Origin: JAJDTT01 sp965116695
GTDB lineage: Bacteria; Acidobacteriota; UBA6911; RPQK01; JAJDTT01
Length of the DNA: 64,000 nt
Reading direction: 5' to 3'
Assembly: GCA_965116695.1 (NCBI GenBank)
Contig: OZ220706.1
Coordinates: 1,426,001 to 1,490,000, forward strand
The notes below the pieces were generated by a model. It did not search any database and was not told the origin of the DNA. It was given only the letters and a program-made list of their open reading frames with translations. The translations under genes were made by a program, and so were the position numbers. Of the stretch, positions 26,799 to 35,700 are shown one piece after another; the stretch's first letter is position 1; each line of letters starts with the position of its first letter.

Positions 26799-29063
26799 AT
26801 GAATCCGACTCTAACTCCCGTCACCAAGGATCTGGTTCTGGTCGGTGGCGGCCACAGCCACGTGAGTGTCCTGAAGGGTTTCGGCGCCAAGCCCATGCCG
26901 GGCGTCCGTCTGACCCTCATCACCCGGGACGTCCACACCCCTTACTCCGGGATGCTTCCGGGCCTGATCGCCGGCCACTACGAATACGACGAGACGCACA
27001 TCGATTTGGGGCCTCTCTCCCAGTTTGCCGGCGCCCGCCTCTACCATGACGAGGCCGTCGGCCTGGACCTGGATTCCAAGCGGATCCTGTGCCGTTCCCG
27101 GCCGCCCGTGCCCTTCGATCTGGTCTCCATCAACATCGGCTCCACACCCACTCTCGATCCGGTTCCGGGCGCCGCCGAATCGGTGGTTCCGGTCAAGCCC
27201 ATCGGCCATTTTCTCAGCCGCTGGGCCGAGGTCAGGCAACGCGTCCGGGGCAGAGCCGGAAGAACCCGTATCGGCGTGGTCGGAGCCGGAGCCGGCGGCG
27301 TCGAGCTCCTGTTGTCGGTCCGGCATGCTCTGGAGACATTGCGCCGGAAATCGGGACGGCCCCGCCAACCTCCGGAGTTCCATCTTTTTTTCGAATCCGG
27401 GACCATCCTGCCCACCCACAATCAGTGGGTCCGGTCCAAGTTTCAACGGGTGCTCCGGCACCGCGGCATCCGGCTGTACCCGGGATTGAGGGTCGTCGGC
27501 GTCCGGGGCCGAACCCTTGCGCTGGAGGACGGGTCCAGCCACGAAATGGATGAGATCCTATGGGTCACACAGGCCTCGGCTCCCGGTTGGCTGCGGGAGT
27601 CGAAACTGGAGGTGGACACCCGCGGGTTCGTGAAGGTCGAAGCCACTCTGGAGTCGACCTCCCATCCCGGAGTCTTCGCCGCGGGAGACGTGGCCGCCGT
27701 GGCCGCCCATCCCCGGGAGAAGGCGGGAGTCTTCGCCGTCCGCCAGGGCAAGCCGCTCGAACGGAATCTCCGGCGGGCCCTGCAGGGGCTTCCTCCGAAA
27801 CCGTTTCATCCCCAGCGAAAGTTCCTGAGCCTGATCAGCACCGGGGACCGGCGGGCCGTGGCCTCCCGAGGCTCCTGGTCTTTGGAGGGCCGTTGGGTCT
27901 GGCGTTGGAAGGACTGGATCGACCGCCGGTTCATGGCGCGCTTCAACGATCTCTCGGAGATTCACGCCGCGCCGGCCGCTTCCCCCGGGAGAGGGACCAG
28001 GGAGACGCCGGCGGCCCCGGCCGGGGATCGCCTGATGCGTTGCCGGGGATGCGGGTCCAAGGTGGGGGCCACTGTCCTGGAACGGGTGCTGGGCCGGATC
28101 GATCCGGGAAACCATCCGGACGTGGTGCTGGGCCTGGAGGCCGGAGAGGACGCGGCTGCGTTGTCGGTCCCGCCGGGAAAGACCCTCCTCCAGGCGGTCG
28201 ACATGTTTCCGGCTATCGTCGACGACCCCTATGTCTTTGGACAGATCGCCGCCAACCACTGTATGAGCGACATCTTCGCCATGGGGGGCCAGCCCCGGAC
28301 GGCATTGGCCGTCGCTGCTCTGCCCCTGGCATCGGAAGACAAGATGGAGTTGACCCTGGAGGAGTTGCTGCAGGGCGCCAACCGGATGCTGCGGCAGGCC
28401 GGGGCCGATTTGGTGGGAGGCCACACTCTGGAGGGCTCCGAGCTGGCTCTGGGATTGGCGGTCTCGGGCCTCGCCGACTCCGGCCGGCTCCTGCGCAAAG
28501 GGGCGGTGGAGCCGGGAGACCGTCTCATCCTGACCAAGCCCCTGGGAACCGGCGTCCTCTTCGCCGCCGAGATGCGGCTCAAGGCCAAGGGCCGCTGGAT
28601 TCAGGGAGCTCAGGAGTCCATGCTCCGGTCCAACCGGCAAGCCGCCGCCTGTTTTCTTCGCCACGCGGTCCATGCCTGCACCGACGTCAGTGGATTCGGC
28701 CTCGTCGGTCATCTGCTGGAAATGGTCCGGGACTCCAACGTCCAGGTGTGTATTTCGTTGCCCTCCGTTCCCCTCCTGGAAGGGGCCGTCAAGACCGCCC
28801 GCAACGGAATCCACAGCTCGCTCCTTCCTCAGAACCTTCGGTTGCAGGGAGCGGTCCAGAACCTTAGACTGGCGTCGAGAGCACCGGCCTTCCCGCTGTT
28901 GTTCGATCCCCAGACCGCCGGAGGATTGGTGGCCAGCGTGCCTGGCCGACGCTCGGAAACCTGTGTCGAAGAGCTGCGGGCCGGGGGTGACTCCGAGGCA
29001 GCCATCATTGGCGCCGTGGAAGCGAAGGAGGACGGGAGCGAACCCATCATCATCGACCTCTGA
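26799..29063 (+). CDS. selD: Fusion: NDH-2-like FAD oxidoreductase plus selenide, water dikinase
   Basis: The 754-residue protein is a fusion. Residues about 1-375 are a pyridine-nucleotide-disulphide-type oxidoreductase, with LVLVGGGHSHVSVL, IGVVGAGAGGVELLL and VFAAGDVAAV. Residues about 410-754 are SelD, making selenophosphate from selenide and ATP. They include CRGCGSKVG (Cys418 and Lys421 align with the catalytic Cys17/Lys20 of the E. coli enzyme), GLEAGEDAAAL, LVGGHTLEG and FDPQTAGG. The active-site residue is TGC-coded Cys, not selenocysteine. Such fusions occur in marine and environmental bacteria. The N-terminal half may feed selenide or electrons; that is inference. Confidence 0.93.
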   Translation: MNPTLTPVTKDLVLVGGGHSHVSVLKGFGAKPMPGVRLTLITRDVHTPYSGMLPGLIAGHYEYDETHIDLGPLSQFAGARLYHDEAVGLDLDSKRILCRSRPPVPFDLVSINIGSTPTLDPVPGAAESVVPVKPIGHFLSRWAEVRQRVRGRAGRTRIGVVGAGAGGVELLLSVRHALETLRRKSGRPRQPPEFHLFFESGTILPTHNQWVRSKFQRVLRHRGIRLYPGLRVVGVRGRTLALEDGSSHEMDEILWVTQASAPGWLRESKLEVDTRGFVKVEATLESTSHPGVFAAGDVAAVAAHPREKAGVFAVRQGKPLERNLRRALQGLPPKPFHPQRKFLSLISTGDRRAVASRGSWSLEGRWVWRWKDWIDRRFMARFNDLSEIHAAPAASPGRGTRETPAAPAGDRLMRCRGCGSKVGATVLERVLGRIDPGNHPDVVLGLEAGEDAAALSVPPGKTLLQAVDMFPAIVDDPYVFGQIAANHCMSDIFAMGGQPRTALAVAALPLASEDKMELTLEELLQGANRMLRQAGADLVGGHTLEGSELALGLAVSGLADSGRLLRKGAVEPGDRLILTKPLGTGVLFAAEMRLKAKGRWIQGAQESMLRSNRQAAACFLRHAVHACTDVSGFGLVGHLLEMVRDSNVQVCISLPSVPLLEGAVKTARNGIHSSLLPQNLRLQGAVQNLRLASRAPAFPLLFDPQTAGGLVASVPGRRSETCVEELRAGGDSEAAIIGAVEAKEDGSEPIIIDL

Positions 29064-29101
29064 ACGGCAGCGGCAATTTTCATCCTGGAGAAACACGCAA
29101 G

Positions 29102-29572
29102 ATGATCGAAATCGGAAAACCAGCCCCTGACTTCAGCCTCAAGAACCACGCCGACCAGGACGTCCGTCTCCGTGACTTCGACGGCCAGTGGGTCGTCCTC
29201 TACTTCTATCCCAGGGACAACACTCCCGGCTGCACCGTCGAGGCCTGTGAATTCACCGAGGGCGTGGAGGAATTCGCGGCCCTCGACGCGGTGGTCCTAG
29301 GATGCAGCCCCGATACGACGCGCAAGCATCGCAACTTCATCGCCAAGTTCGACCTGAAGATCTCCCTCCTGTCGGATCCCGATCACAAGGTCATGGAGGA
29401 ATACCAGGCCTGGGGCGAAAAGAAGATGTACGGCAGGACCTTCATGGGCGTCAAGCGCTCCACCGTGATCATCGATCCGTCCGGCAACGTGGCTCACCAC
29501 TGGCGCAGCGTCAGGGCCAAGGGACACGCCCGGAAGGTGCGGGACAAGCTGAGCGCGCTCAGGTCCGGTTGA
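29102..29572 (+). CDS. bcp: Thiol peroxidase, Bcp/PrxQ type
   Basis: The 156-residue protein reads IGKPAPDFSLKNH, then FYPRDNTPGCTVEACEF. The first Cys is the peroxidatic residue and the second, five residues on, is the resolving Cys of 2-Cys PrxQ proteins. GVKRSTVIIDPSG closes the fold. It reduces peroxides using thioredoxin. It follows selD by 38 bases, so the two may share a transcript; a selenium-redox link is possible but unproven. Confidence 0.94.
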   Translation: MIEIGKPAPDFSLKNHADQDVRLRDFDGQWVVLYFYPRDNTPGCTVEACEFTEGVEEFAALDAVVLGCSPDTTRKHRNFIAKFDLKISLLSDPDHKVMEEYQAWGEKKMYGRTFMGVKRSTVIIDPSGNVAHHWRSVRAKGHARKVRDKLSALRSG

Positions 29573-29623
29573 GGTCTCAACGAGGTCCTGGATTCGCCTC
29601 GACGGGCTGCTCCGAAATCTGAC

Positions 29624-30217
29624 CTATCGGAAGGAGTGAGCCGTCTCGTACCGGCTGATCTTGTCCTCGTGCCGAAGGGTGAGTCCGATTTCGTCGAGCC
29701 CCTCCAACAGGCAGTGCCTCCGGAACGGCTCCACCGGAAACTCCAGTCTCAGACCCAGGCCGTCCCGGAGGGTGCAGCTCTCCAGGTCCACCGTCAGAGT
29801 GTACTCCGGGTTTTCCCGGATGCGCCGGAAGAGGTCCTTCACCTGCTGCCCGGGGAGCCTGATGGGCAGCATCCCGTTCTTGAAGCAGTTGTTGTAGAAG
29901 ATGTCGGCGAACGAGGGCGCGATCACGGTCCGGAATCCGTAGTCCAGCAGCGCCCAGGGGGCGTGTTCCCGGGAGGACCCGCAGCCGAAATTGCTGCCGG
30001 TCAACAACACGGTGGCGCCGCGGAAACGGGACTGATTCAACTCGAAACGGGGGTCCAGGCTCCCGTCTTCGCGGAACCTCCAGTCATAGAAGAGGAACTG
30101 GCCGAACCCGCTTCGCTCGATCCGCTTCAGGAACTGCTTGGGAATGATCTGGTCGGTGTCCACGTTGGCCCGGTCCAGGGTGGCCACCTTGCCCGTTTCC
30201 CGCCGGTAGGGTTCCAT
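29624..30217 (-). CDS. leuD: 3-isopropylmalate dehydratase small subunit
   Basis: LeuD with LeuC isomerises 2- to 3-isopropylmalate in leucine synthesis. Signatures are DRANVDTDQIIPKQFL and TGSNFGCGSSREHAPWAL. The 197-residue length is standard. It starts ten bases after the leuC stop, so the subunits are co-translated from one mRNA. Confidence 0.96.
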   Translation of the reverse strand: MEPYRRETGKVATLDRANVDTDQIIPKQFLKRIERSGFGQFLFYDWRFREDGSLDPRFELNQSRFRGATVLLTGSNFGCGSSREHAPWALLDYGFRTVIAPSFADIFYNNCFKNGMLPIRLPGQQVKDLFRRIRENPEYTLTVDLESCTLRDGLGLRLEFPVEPFRRHCLLEGLDEIGLTLRHEDKISRYETAHSFR

Positions 30218-30227
30218 GGGGATTGCC

Positions 30228-31628
30228 TCAGAGCCAGTCTCGAATATCCACGAACCTTCCCCGGATCGCCGCCGCCGCCGCCATGGCGGGGCTCACCAGG
30301 TGGGTCCGTCCGCCCTTCCCCTGACGGCCCTCGAAATTCCGGTTCGAGGTGGACGCACAGCGCTGTCCGGGCTGAAGGACGTCGGGGTTCATGCCCAGGC
30401 ACATGCTGCAGCCCGATTCCCGCCAGTCGAAACCGGCCTCAATGAAGATCCGATCCAACCCTTCCGCTTCGGCCTGCCCCTTCACTCTCTGGGAACCGGG
30501 AACCACCATGGCATAGACGTGCTCGTCCACCTTCCGTCCCCGGGCGATTCGGGCGGCGCTGCGCAGGTCCTCGATTCGGGAATTGGTGCAGGACCCGATG
30601 AAAACCCGGTCCACGCGAACCCTCCGGACCGGAGTCCCCGGACTCAGGTCCATGTAATCCAGGGCTCTCCGGCCCGACTCCCGGTCCGCCTCTTCGCCGA
30701 AGGCCTCCGGATCGGGAACCACACCCGTCACGTCCACCACCATTCCGGGATTGGTTCCCCAACTCACCTGGGGCGCCAGGGAATCCACGTCCAGGTCCAA
30801 GTCCCGGTGGAATTCGGCTTGGGGATCGCTGGGGAGGAGCCGCCACCGGTCCACCGCCTCCTGGTATTCCCTGCCTCGAGGCGCGAAGGGCCGTCCCTCC
30901 AGATACTCGAAGGTGGTCTCGTCGGGAGCCACCATTCCGGCCCGGGCCCCCGCCTCGATGGACATGTTGCACAGCGTCATCCGCTCCTCCATGGAGAAGC
31001 CTTCGACCACAGGCCCGGCGTACTCGATGACGTGTCCCACCGCGCCATCCGTACCCAGGGTGCGAATCATGTAGAGAATCACGTCCTTGGCGGTCACGCC
31101 GGCAGAGAGGCTGCCGGAAAAGTGGACCCGCATGGTCCGCGGCCGGCTCTGGATCAGACACTGGGTGGCCAGCACGTGCTCCACCTCGCTGGTGCCGATC
31201 CCGAAGGCCAAGGCGCCGAAGGCGCCATGGGTCGAAGTGTGGCTGTCGCCGCAGACCATGGTCAGCCCGGGACGGGTCAGGCCCAACTCGGGCCCGATCA
31301 CGTGCACAATGCCCTGATTCCGGCTGTCCAGATCGTAGAGGGTAATCCCGAACTCCCGGCAATTCCGGCGCAGCGTCTCCACCTGCTTTCTGGCGATGAG
31401 GTCGGCAATGGGCAATTTCTGATCGACGGTGGGGATGTTGTGATCCAACGTTGCCGTCGTCAGGTCGGGACGCCTGACCCCCCGTCCCGCCTGACGCAGG
31501 CCCTCGAAGGCCTGGGGCGAGGTGACCTCGTGCACCAGGTGGCGATCGATGTAGAGGAGGTCCGGCCGGCCGGGTTCCTGGTGAACCACGTGATCGTCCC
31601 AGATCTTCGCGAAGAGGGTCTTGGACAT
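30228..31628 (-). CDS. leuC: 3-isopropylmalate dehydratase large subunit
   Basis: The 466-residue LeuC carries the [4Fe-4S] aconitase-fold domain. VCGDSHTSTHGAFGAL, VFIGSCTNSRIEDL and SGCSMCLGMNPD supply cluster cysteines, and TSNRNFEGRQG is the family tail block. GGAGGAAC precedes the ATG. It lies between leuA and leuD in the order leuA-leuC-leuD, with a strong hairpin between leuA and leuC. Confidence 0.97.
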   Translation of the reverse strand: MSKTLFAKIWDDHVVHQEPGRPDLLYIDRHLVHEVTSPQAFEGLRQAGRGVRRPDLTTATLDHNIPTVDQKLPIADLIARKQVETLRRNCREFGITLYDLDSRNQGIVHVIGPELGLTRPGLTMVCGDSHTSTHGAFGALAFGIGTSEVEHVLATQCLIQSRPRTMRVHFSGSLSAGVTAKDVILYMIRTLGTDGAVGHVIEYAGPVVEGFSMEERMTLCNMSIEAGARAGMVAPDETTFEYLEGRPFAPRGREYQEAVDRWRLLPSDPQAEFHRDLDLDVDSLAPQVSWGTNPGMVVDVTGVVPDPEAFGEEADRESGRRALDYMDLSPGTPVRRVRVDRVFIGSCTNSRIEDLRSAARIARGRKVDEHVYAMVVPGSQRVKGQAEAEGLDRIFIEAGFDWRESGCSMCLGMNPDVLQPGQRCASTSNRNFEGRQGKGGRTHLVSPAMAAAAAIRGRFVDIRDWL

Positions 31629-31670
31629 GTCTATGGGTAGTTCCTCCGGCCGGTTGACGACTGCACGACC

Positions 31671-31741
31671 GACCGGTCCGAGGTGGTGCTCCGCCGCCCG
31701 CGGAGGGGAGCCGCAAAGCGGCCCCTCCGCCCGGACCGGTC
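31671..31741 (-). promoter_or_regulatory. Nested hairpin between leuA and leuC
   Basis: Outer arms GACCGGTCCG (31671-31680) and CGGACCGGTC (31732-31741) enclose an inner stem (GCGGAGGG with CCCTCCGC, then GCCGC with GCGGC around AAA). The base overlaps the leuA stop codon. No T-run follows, so it may slow decay, set a processing point or tune leuCD expression rather than terminate. Confidence 0.5.
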
Positions 31742-33287
31742 AGGCCGAGGCGCTGCGCGGCGCCTCCCGCTCCAACCGGCCGGCCTCGTACAGAGCCTTG
31801 TTGACGGCGTTCAGATAGGCCCGTGCGCTGGCATCGATGACGTCGACGCTGGCGGCCTTTCCCGTATATCCGATCCCGCCGAATCTGGTGCGAACAAAGA
31901 CTTCGCCCAGGGCGTCCTTGCCCCGGCTCACGGCACTGACGTTGTATTTCAGCAGACGGCCGGAGATCCCGGTAATCCGGTCGATGGCCTTGTAGATGGC
32001 GTCGATGGGTCCGTCGCCGTGGGCGGTGGCAACGAATTCGTCGTCACCCTGCAGGAGCTGGACCACAGCCGATGCCAGTTGCTGGTTGCCGCCCTGCGCA
32101 TGAACGTACTTGAGCTTGTAGGTGTCCGGAATCGTCTTGATCCCGTCCTGGATGATGGTGATCAGATCCTCGTCGAAGATTTCCTTCTTCTGATCCGCCA
32201 ACTTGGTAAAAAAGAAATAGGCTCGGTGCAATTCGTCGCGGGAGAGCTCGTAGCCCAGATCCTGGTACTTCCGAAGGAGGGCGTGGCGGCCGCTGTGCTT
32301 GCCCAGCACCAGCGAACTGCTCTTGAGACCCACCGACTGGGGAGTCATGATCTCGTAGGTCTGGGCATTCTTGAGCATCCCGTCCTGATGGATCCCCGCC
32401 TCGTGGGCGAAGGCGTTCTTGCCCACGATGGCCTTGTTGGCCTGGACGAAGCTTCCGGTCAGGTTCACCAGCATGCGGCTCGCCGCGTAGAGCTCCTCCG
32501 AAACGATGTCGGTGTAGAACGGCAGGATGCTGCCCCGGGTCCGCAGCATCATGACGATCTCTTCCAGCGAGGCATTCCCCGCCCGTTCGCCGATGCCGTT
32601 GATGGTGCATTCCACCTGGCGGCAACCGCGCTCCAACGCGGTCAGCGTATTGGCGACGGCCAGCCCCAGGTCGTTGTGGCAGTGGGTGCTGAAAATCGCG
32701 TGCTCGTGGTGGGCGAGGCGGGAGCGGAGCATCTGGATCAAGGCCCCGTACTCACCGGGAATGGAATAGCCCACCGTGTCGGGGATGTTGACCGTCGTGG
32801 CGCCCGCTTCGAGAACGGCGTCGAACACCTCCACCAGGTAGTCGATGTCGCTCCTGGTGGCGTCCTCGGCGGAGAACTCGACATCCTCACAGAGGTCGCG
32901 GGCGATCTTGACGGCCTCCACCGAGGCCTCCAGCACTTCGGACCGGGATCTTCTGAGCTTGTGTTTCAGGTGGATGTCCGAAGTGGCGATGAAGGTGTGG
33001 ATCCGGGGCTTGTACGCTTCCCGCAAGGCCTCCCAGGCCCGTTCGATGTCCATTCGGTTGGCCCGGCACAGGCCGGCGATGGCGGGCTCCCGCACCTCGG
33101 CGGCAATGGCTTGCACCGCCTCGAAATCTCCCTGGGAAGCGATGGGAAACCCGGCTTCGATAATGTCCACGTTCAGGCGCTCCAACTGACGCGCCATCTT
33201 CAGTTTTTCCTGAAGGTTCATGGAGCATCCGGGAGACTGCTCGCCGTCACGCAAGGTGGTGTCGAAGATGTGGATTTTTTCCGACAT
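31740..33287 (-). CDS. leuA: 2-isopropylmalate synthase
   Basis: LeuA condenses acetyl-CoA with 2-ketoisovalerate, the committed step to leucine. The catalytic barrel has IFDTTLRDGEQSPGCSM and FSTHCHNDLGLAVANT with the metal-binding HxH, and NGIGERAGNASLEE. The C-terminal regulatory domain (about 385-515) is present, so leucine feedback is expected. GGGGAGGGG lies just before the ATG. It leads the leuA-leuC-leuD operon. Confidence 0.97.
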   Translation of the reverse strand: MSEKIHIFDTTLRDGEQSPGCSMNLQEKLKMARQLERLNVDIIEAGFPIASQGDFEAVQAIAAEVREPAIAGLCRANRMDIERAWEALREAYKPRIHTFIATSDIHLKHKLRRSRSEVLEASVEAVKIARDLCEDVEFSAEDATRSDIDYLVEVFDAVLEAGATTVNIPDTVGYSIPGEYGALIQMLRSRLAHHEHAIFSTHCHNDLGLAVANTLTALERGCRQVECTINGIGERAGNASLEEIVMMLRTRGSILPFYTDIVSEELYAASRMLVNLTGSFVQANKAIVGKNAFAHEAGIHQDGMLKNAQTYEIMTPQSVGLKSSSLVLGKHSGRHALLRKYQDLGYELSRDELHRAYFFFTKLADQKKEIFDEDLITIIQDGIKTIPDTYKLKYVHAQGGNQQLASAVVQLLQGDDEFVATAHGDGPIDAIYKAIDRITGISGRLLKYNVSAVSRGKDALGEVFVRTRFGGIGYTGKAASVDVIDASARAYLNAVNKALYEAGRLEREAPRSASA

Positions 33288-33331
33288 GGGCCCCTCCCCA
33301 GAGTTGGACTCAACCGAAAAATAGCCTCAAA

Positions 33332-33361
33332 CAGTAGCAGGATTGATCCTTCCAGGTCAAT
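33332..33361 (-). promoter_or_regulatory. Candidate leuA promoter
   Basis: Reading the minus strand, TTGACC (33361-33356) and TACTGT (33337-33332) are 18 bases apart and end about 44 bases before the leuA ATG. The leader is too short for a leucine leader-peptide attenuator, and none is seen. Confidence 0.45.
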
Positions 33362-33386
33362 TTTCGAGCCGCCGGCGGGAACGCCT

Positions 33387-34502
33387 TCAGGTCACCCGCT
33401 GCAGAAACCAGAACCCCCCCAGGCCCAGCATGAGGGCGGAGGCCAGATTGATGGCGACCGAGTGCCAGCGCCGCCGGCTCAGGTAGAGGACCGCGGGAAA
33501 GAGGAGGAGAAGGATCGCCAGTTGTCCCACCTCGACACCGAGATTGAAGGAGAGAAGGGAGACGGCCAAGCCCGGCTTGGGAAGCTGCATCTCCCGCAGC
33601 ACGTTTGAGAAACCGAAGCCGTGAATCAGCCCGAAGAAGAAGGTGATGACCCAGCGGTACTGCACCTCCCGTACGAACATGTTTTCGAGAGCGACATAGC
33701 AGATGCTCAACGCGATGGCCGCCTCCACGAACAGCGTGGGCAGGATGACCAGGTCGAGTGTAGCCAGAATCAGCGTCAGGCTGTGAGCAACGGTGAACGA
33801 GGAAACGACGCCGACCAGCGACTTCAGGGTGCCTCCCAGAATGATCAGCCCCAAGAGAAAAGCCAGATGATCGTAGCCGGTGAGGATGTGCTCCACTCCC
33901 AGAACCAGGAAACGGCCTGCCCGGCGCACGAGACCGGCCCATCCCGTGAGCACCTCGATCCTTTCCACCGGCCGGCGGACATCCAGAACGTACTGGGTCA
34001 GTTCCCCGCCCATGTTGACCTGGCAGTAGGTCTGGTGGCGGTCGTCGGTGAGCTTGTGGAAATCCGATTCCAGATGAAGCTCTCCCGGTGATTCCTGAAA
34101 TCGGTGGTCCAGGGATAATTCCAACTCCCCCGAGTCCAGGATCCGGAAGTTGTTCACATGGGTCTCGGCCGTCTTCTCTCCGCTCCGTATTCGGAACGTC
34201 TCGAGGAGCCGGGCCTGGATGTCCTCCCGCCGGGCCGACACCTCCTCATACTCGAGAACCCCGTCTCGGTTCGCGTCCAACTCGGGAAGAAAGTTCAGGT
34301 CCAGGATCGAGATGCGAACCGTGGACCGTACCTGCGGCGGCTCCACCTGAATCGACCAGTAACCCACCGATCCCTGGTGGGCGTGAAGCTGAGATGCAAA
34401 AAAAAGCAGCCAGGCCAGGCAACCCCACCGGTTCAATGCGGGGAAAGACCTACAGGGCAGCGGGGACTTTCGAAGGGAGTTCGCCGAGCCGATAGTCGTC
34501 AT
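33387..34502 (-). CDS. HupE/UreJ-type membrane protein with exported N-terminal domain
   Basis: From the ATG at 34502 the protein has 371 residues. It has a signal peptide ending FFASQLHAHQG, an extracytoplasmic beta-rich domain with an EF-hand-like DANRDGVLEYEE, and a C-terminal half of about six membrane helices. HILTGYDHLAFLLGL and FFFGLIHGFGFSNVL are diagnostic of HupE/UreJ-2 proteins, which are linked to nickel/metal handling or are of unknown role. Its ATG overlaps the stop of the DsbA-like gene as TGATG, so translation is coupled. Confidence 0.87.
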   Translation of the reverse strand: MTTIGSANSLRKSPLPCRSFPALNRWGCLAWLLFFASQLHAHQGSVGYWSIQVEPPQVRSTVRISILDLNFLPELDANRDGVLEYEEVSARREDIQARLLETFRIRSGEKTAETHVNNFRILDSGELELSLDHRFQESPGELHLESDFHKLTDDRHQTYCQVNMGGELTQYVLDVRRPVERIEVLTGWAGLVRRAGRFLVLGVEHILTGYDHLAFLLGLIILGGTLKSLVGVVSSFTVAHSLTLILATLDLVILPTLFVEAAIALSICYVALENMFVREVQYRWVITFFFGLIHGFGFSNVLREMQLPKPGLAVSLLSFNLGVEVGQLAILLLLFPAVLYLSRRRWHSVAINLASALMLGLGGFWFLQRVT

Positions 34503-35515
34503 CAGGGACGGCGGACCCCCGCCCTTTGCAGTTCGTCCTCGACCAGTTCCTTGATGCTGTCGTAGGGTTTGGAACCCTTCAGCACCCGGCCGTTGACGTA
34601 GACCGCCGGCGTCCCTGAAACGCCGGCCGCCATTCCGTCCTCCAGATCCTGCTGGACGGTGGCCGCATACTTTCCTGACTCCAGACACTGGTTGAATGCC
34701 CCCAGGTCCAGATTCAATTTCTTGGCCCTGGCCGTCAAGTCTTCGGGCCCCAACTTCTTGATCTCTGCAAAAAGGGCGTCATGCATCTCCCAGAACCGGC
34801 CCTGATCGAATGCGCACAGGGAAGCTTCCGCCGCCTTCTGGGCGTGCGGATGGATACTTCTCAGGGGAAACTGCCGGAAGACCACGCGGACCTGCCCCGG
34901 ATATTCGCCGGCGATCCTCTTCACGACGGGGGCGAGACGCGCGCAGTAGGGGCATTGGAAATCGGAAAACTCCACCAGGGTGACCGGCGCGTCCGCCGGC
35001 CCCAGAGACGGACTGCTCAGCGTCCGGATTTCCACCCGGTTCGGCTCCAGGAACGACTCGACCGGGCTCGCTGCCTTGAGACGATCCACGAATGCCTGAT
35101 AGCGCTTCCGGTATTTCTGCCGGCTCAGATATCTCCGAATCTCTCCGGACATCTCCTCCAGGGACTTCTTCAGCTTCTTCCGGTTGCTCTGGTAAAAGCC
35201 GGCCACCTCCTGATCGGTCGGCGGCTTCAAGCCGGCTCCGACTTCCGACCGCAGCAGTTCCTGCACCGGAAGCGACCGCCGCCTGGCTTCCTGCTCCAAC
35301 AGTTTCAGGCCCACCAGCCGGTCCAGATTCGACTCGACCGCGTCGTGGACCTTCTGCCTGTGCTTCGCCTCGTACTGGAGACGGGTCAGGCGGAGCTGCT
35401 TCAGGTCGGAGGCCGCGGCCTGGCGGACTTCGTCCTCCGTGACGGCCACTCCGTTGACCCGGGCCAGCACACGGCACACGGCCCTTTTCCGGCTGAGCGC
35501 CCATCGATACTCCAA
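34502..35515 (-). CDS. DsbA-like thioredoxin with SurA-type N-terminal region, signal peptide out of frame
   Basis: The frame from the TTG at 35515 encodes 337 residues. RVLARVNGVAVTEDEV starts a helical SurA/parvulin-type N-terminal region. The thioredoxin domain (about 165-330) has DFQCPYCARL with the CPYC redox pair and GTPAVYVNG with the cis-Pro. This architecture is an exported disulphide oxidoreductase/isomerase. In the present sequence the frame has no signal peptide; one lies immediately upstream in another frame (see 35467-35594). The gene is coupled to the HupE-like gene through TGATG. Confidence 0.8.
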   Translation of the reverse strand: MEYRWALSRKRAVCRVLARVNGVAVTEDEVRQAAASDLKQLRLTRLQYEAKHRQKVHDAVESNLDRLVGLKLLEQEARRRSLPVQELLRSEVGAGLKPPTDQEVAGFYQSNRKKLKKSLEEMSGEIRRYLSRQKYRKRYQAFVDRLKAASPVESFLEPNRVEIRTLSSPSLGPADAPVTLVEFSDFQCPYCARLAPVVKRIAGEYPGQVRVVFRQFPLRSIHPHAQKAAEASLCAFDQGRFWEMHDALFAEIKKLGPEDLTARAKKLNLDLGAFNQCLESGKYAATVQQDLEDGMAAGVSGTPAVYVNGRVLKGSKPYDSIKELVEDELQRAGVRRP

Positions 35516-35594
35516 GGCAACCGACCCACACCATGGCAGCCAGATTGAGAAGGATTCCAGCCCGGCGGGTGGTCCAGTGCGATGCGTACTTCAT
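35467..35594 (-). pseudogene. Detached signal peptide of the DsbA-like gene, frameshifted by a 7-bp duplication
   Basis: An ATG at 35594 encodes a good signal peptide (RRAGILLNLAAMVWVGCLG, then VSMGAQPEKG) and then loses homology. On the plus strand GCACACG is present twice in tandem at 35467-35473 and 35474-35480. Removing one copy joins this leader to the downstream frame as QPEKGRVLARVNGVAV with no further change. The duplication is therefore the likely cause of the frameshift. It may be a real mutation, a phase-variable site or an assembly error. Confidence 0.8.
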
Positions 35595-35700
35595 GAAGCC
35601 TCCCGGCCCTGAATGAGTTCCGGTTCAGTCTACTACGACCGGGAGCCGTTGGTAGGGGCACGCCTTGTGGGTGACCTCTTCGCCTGGACTCCCGAAAACT

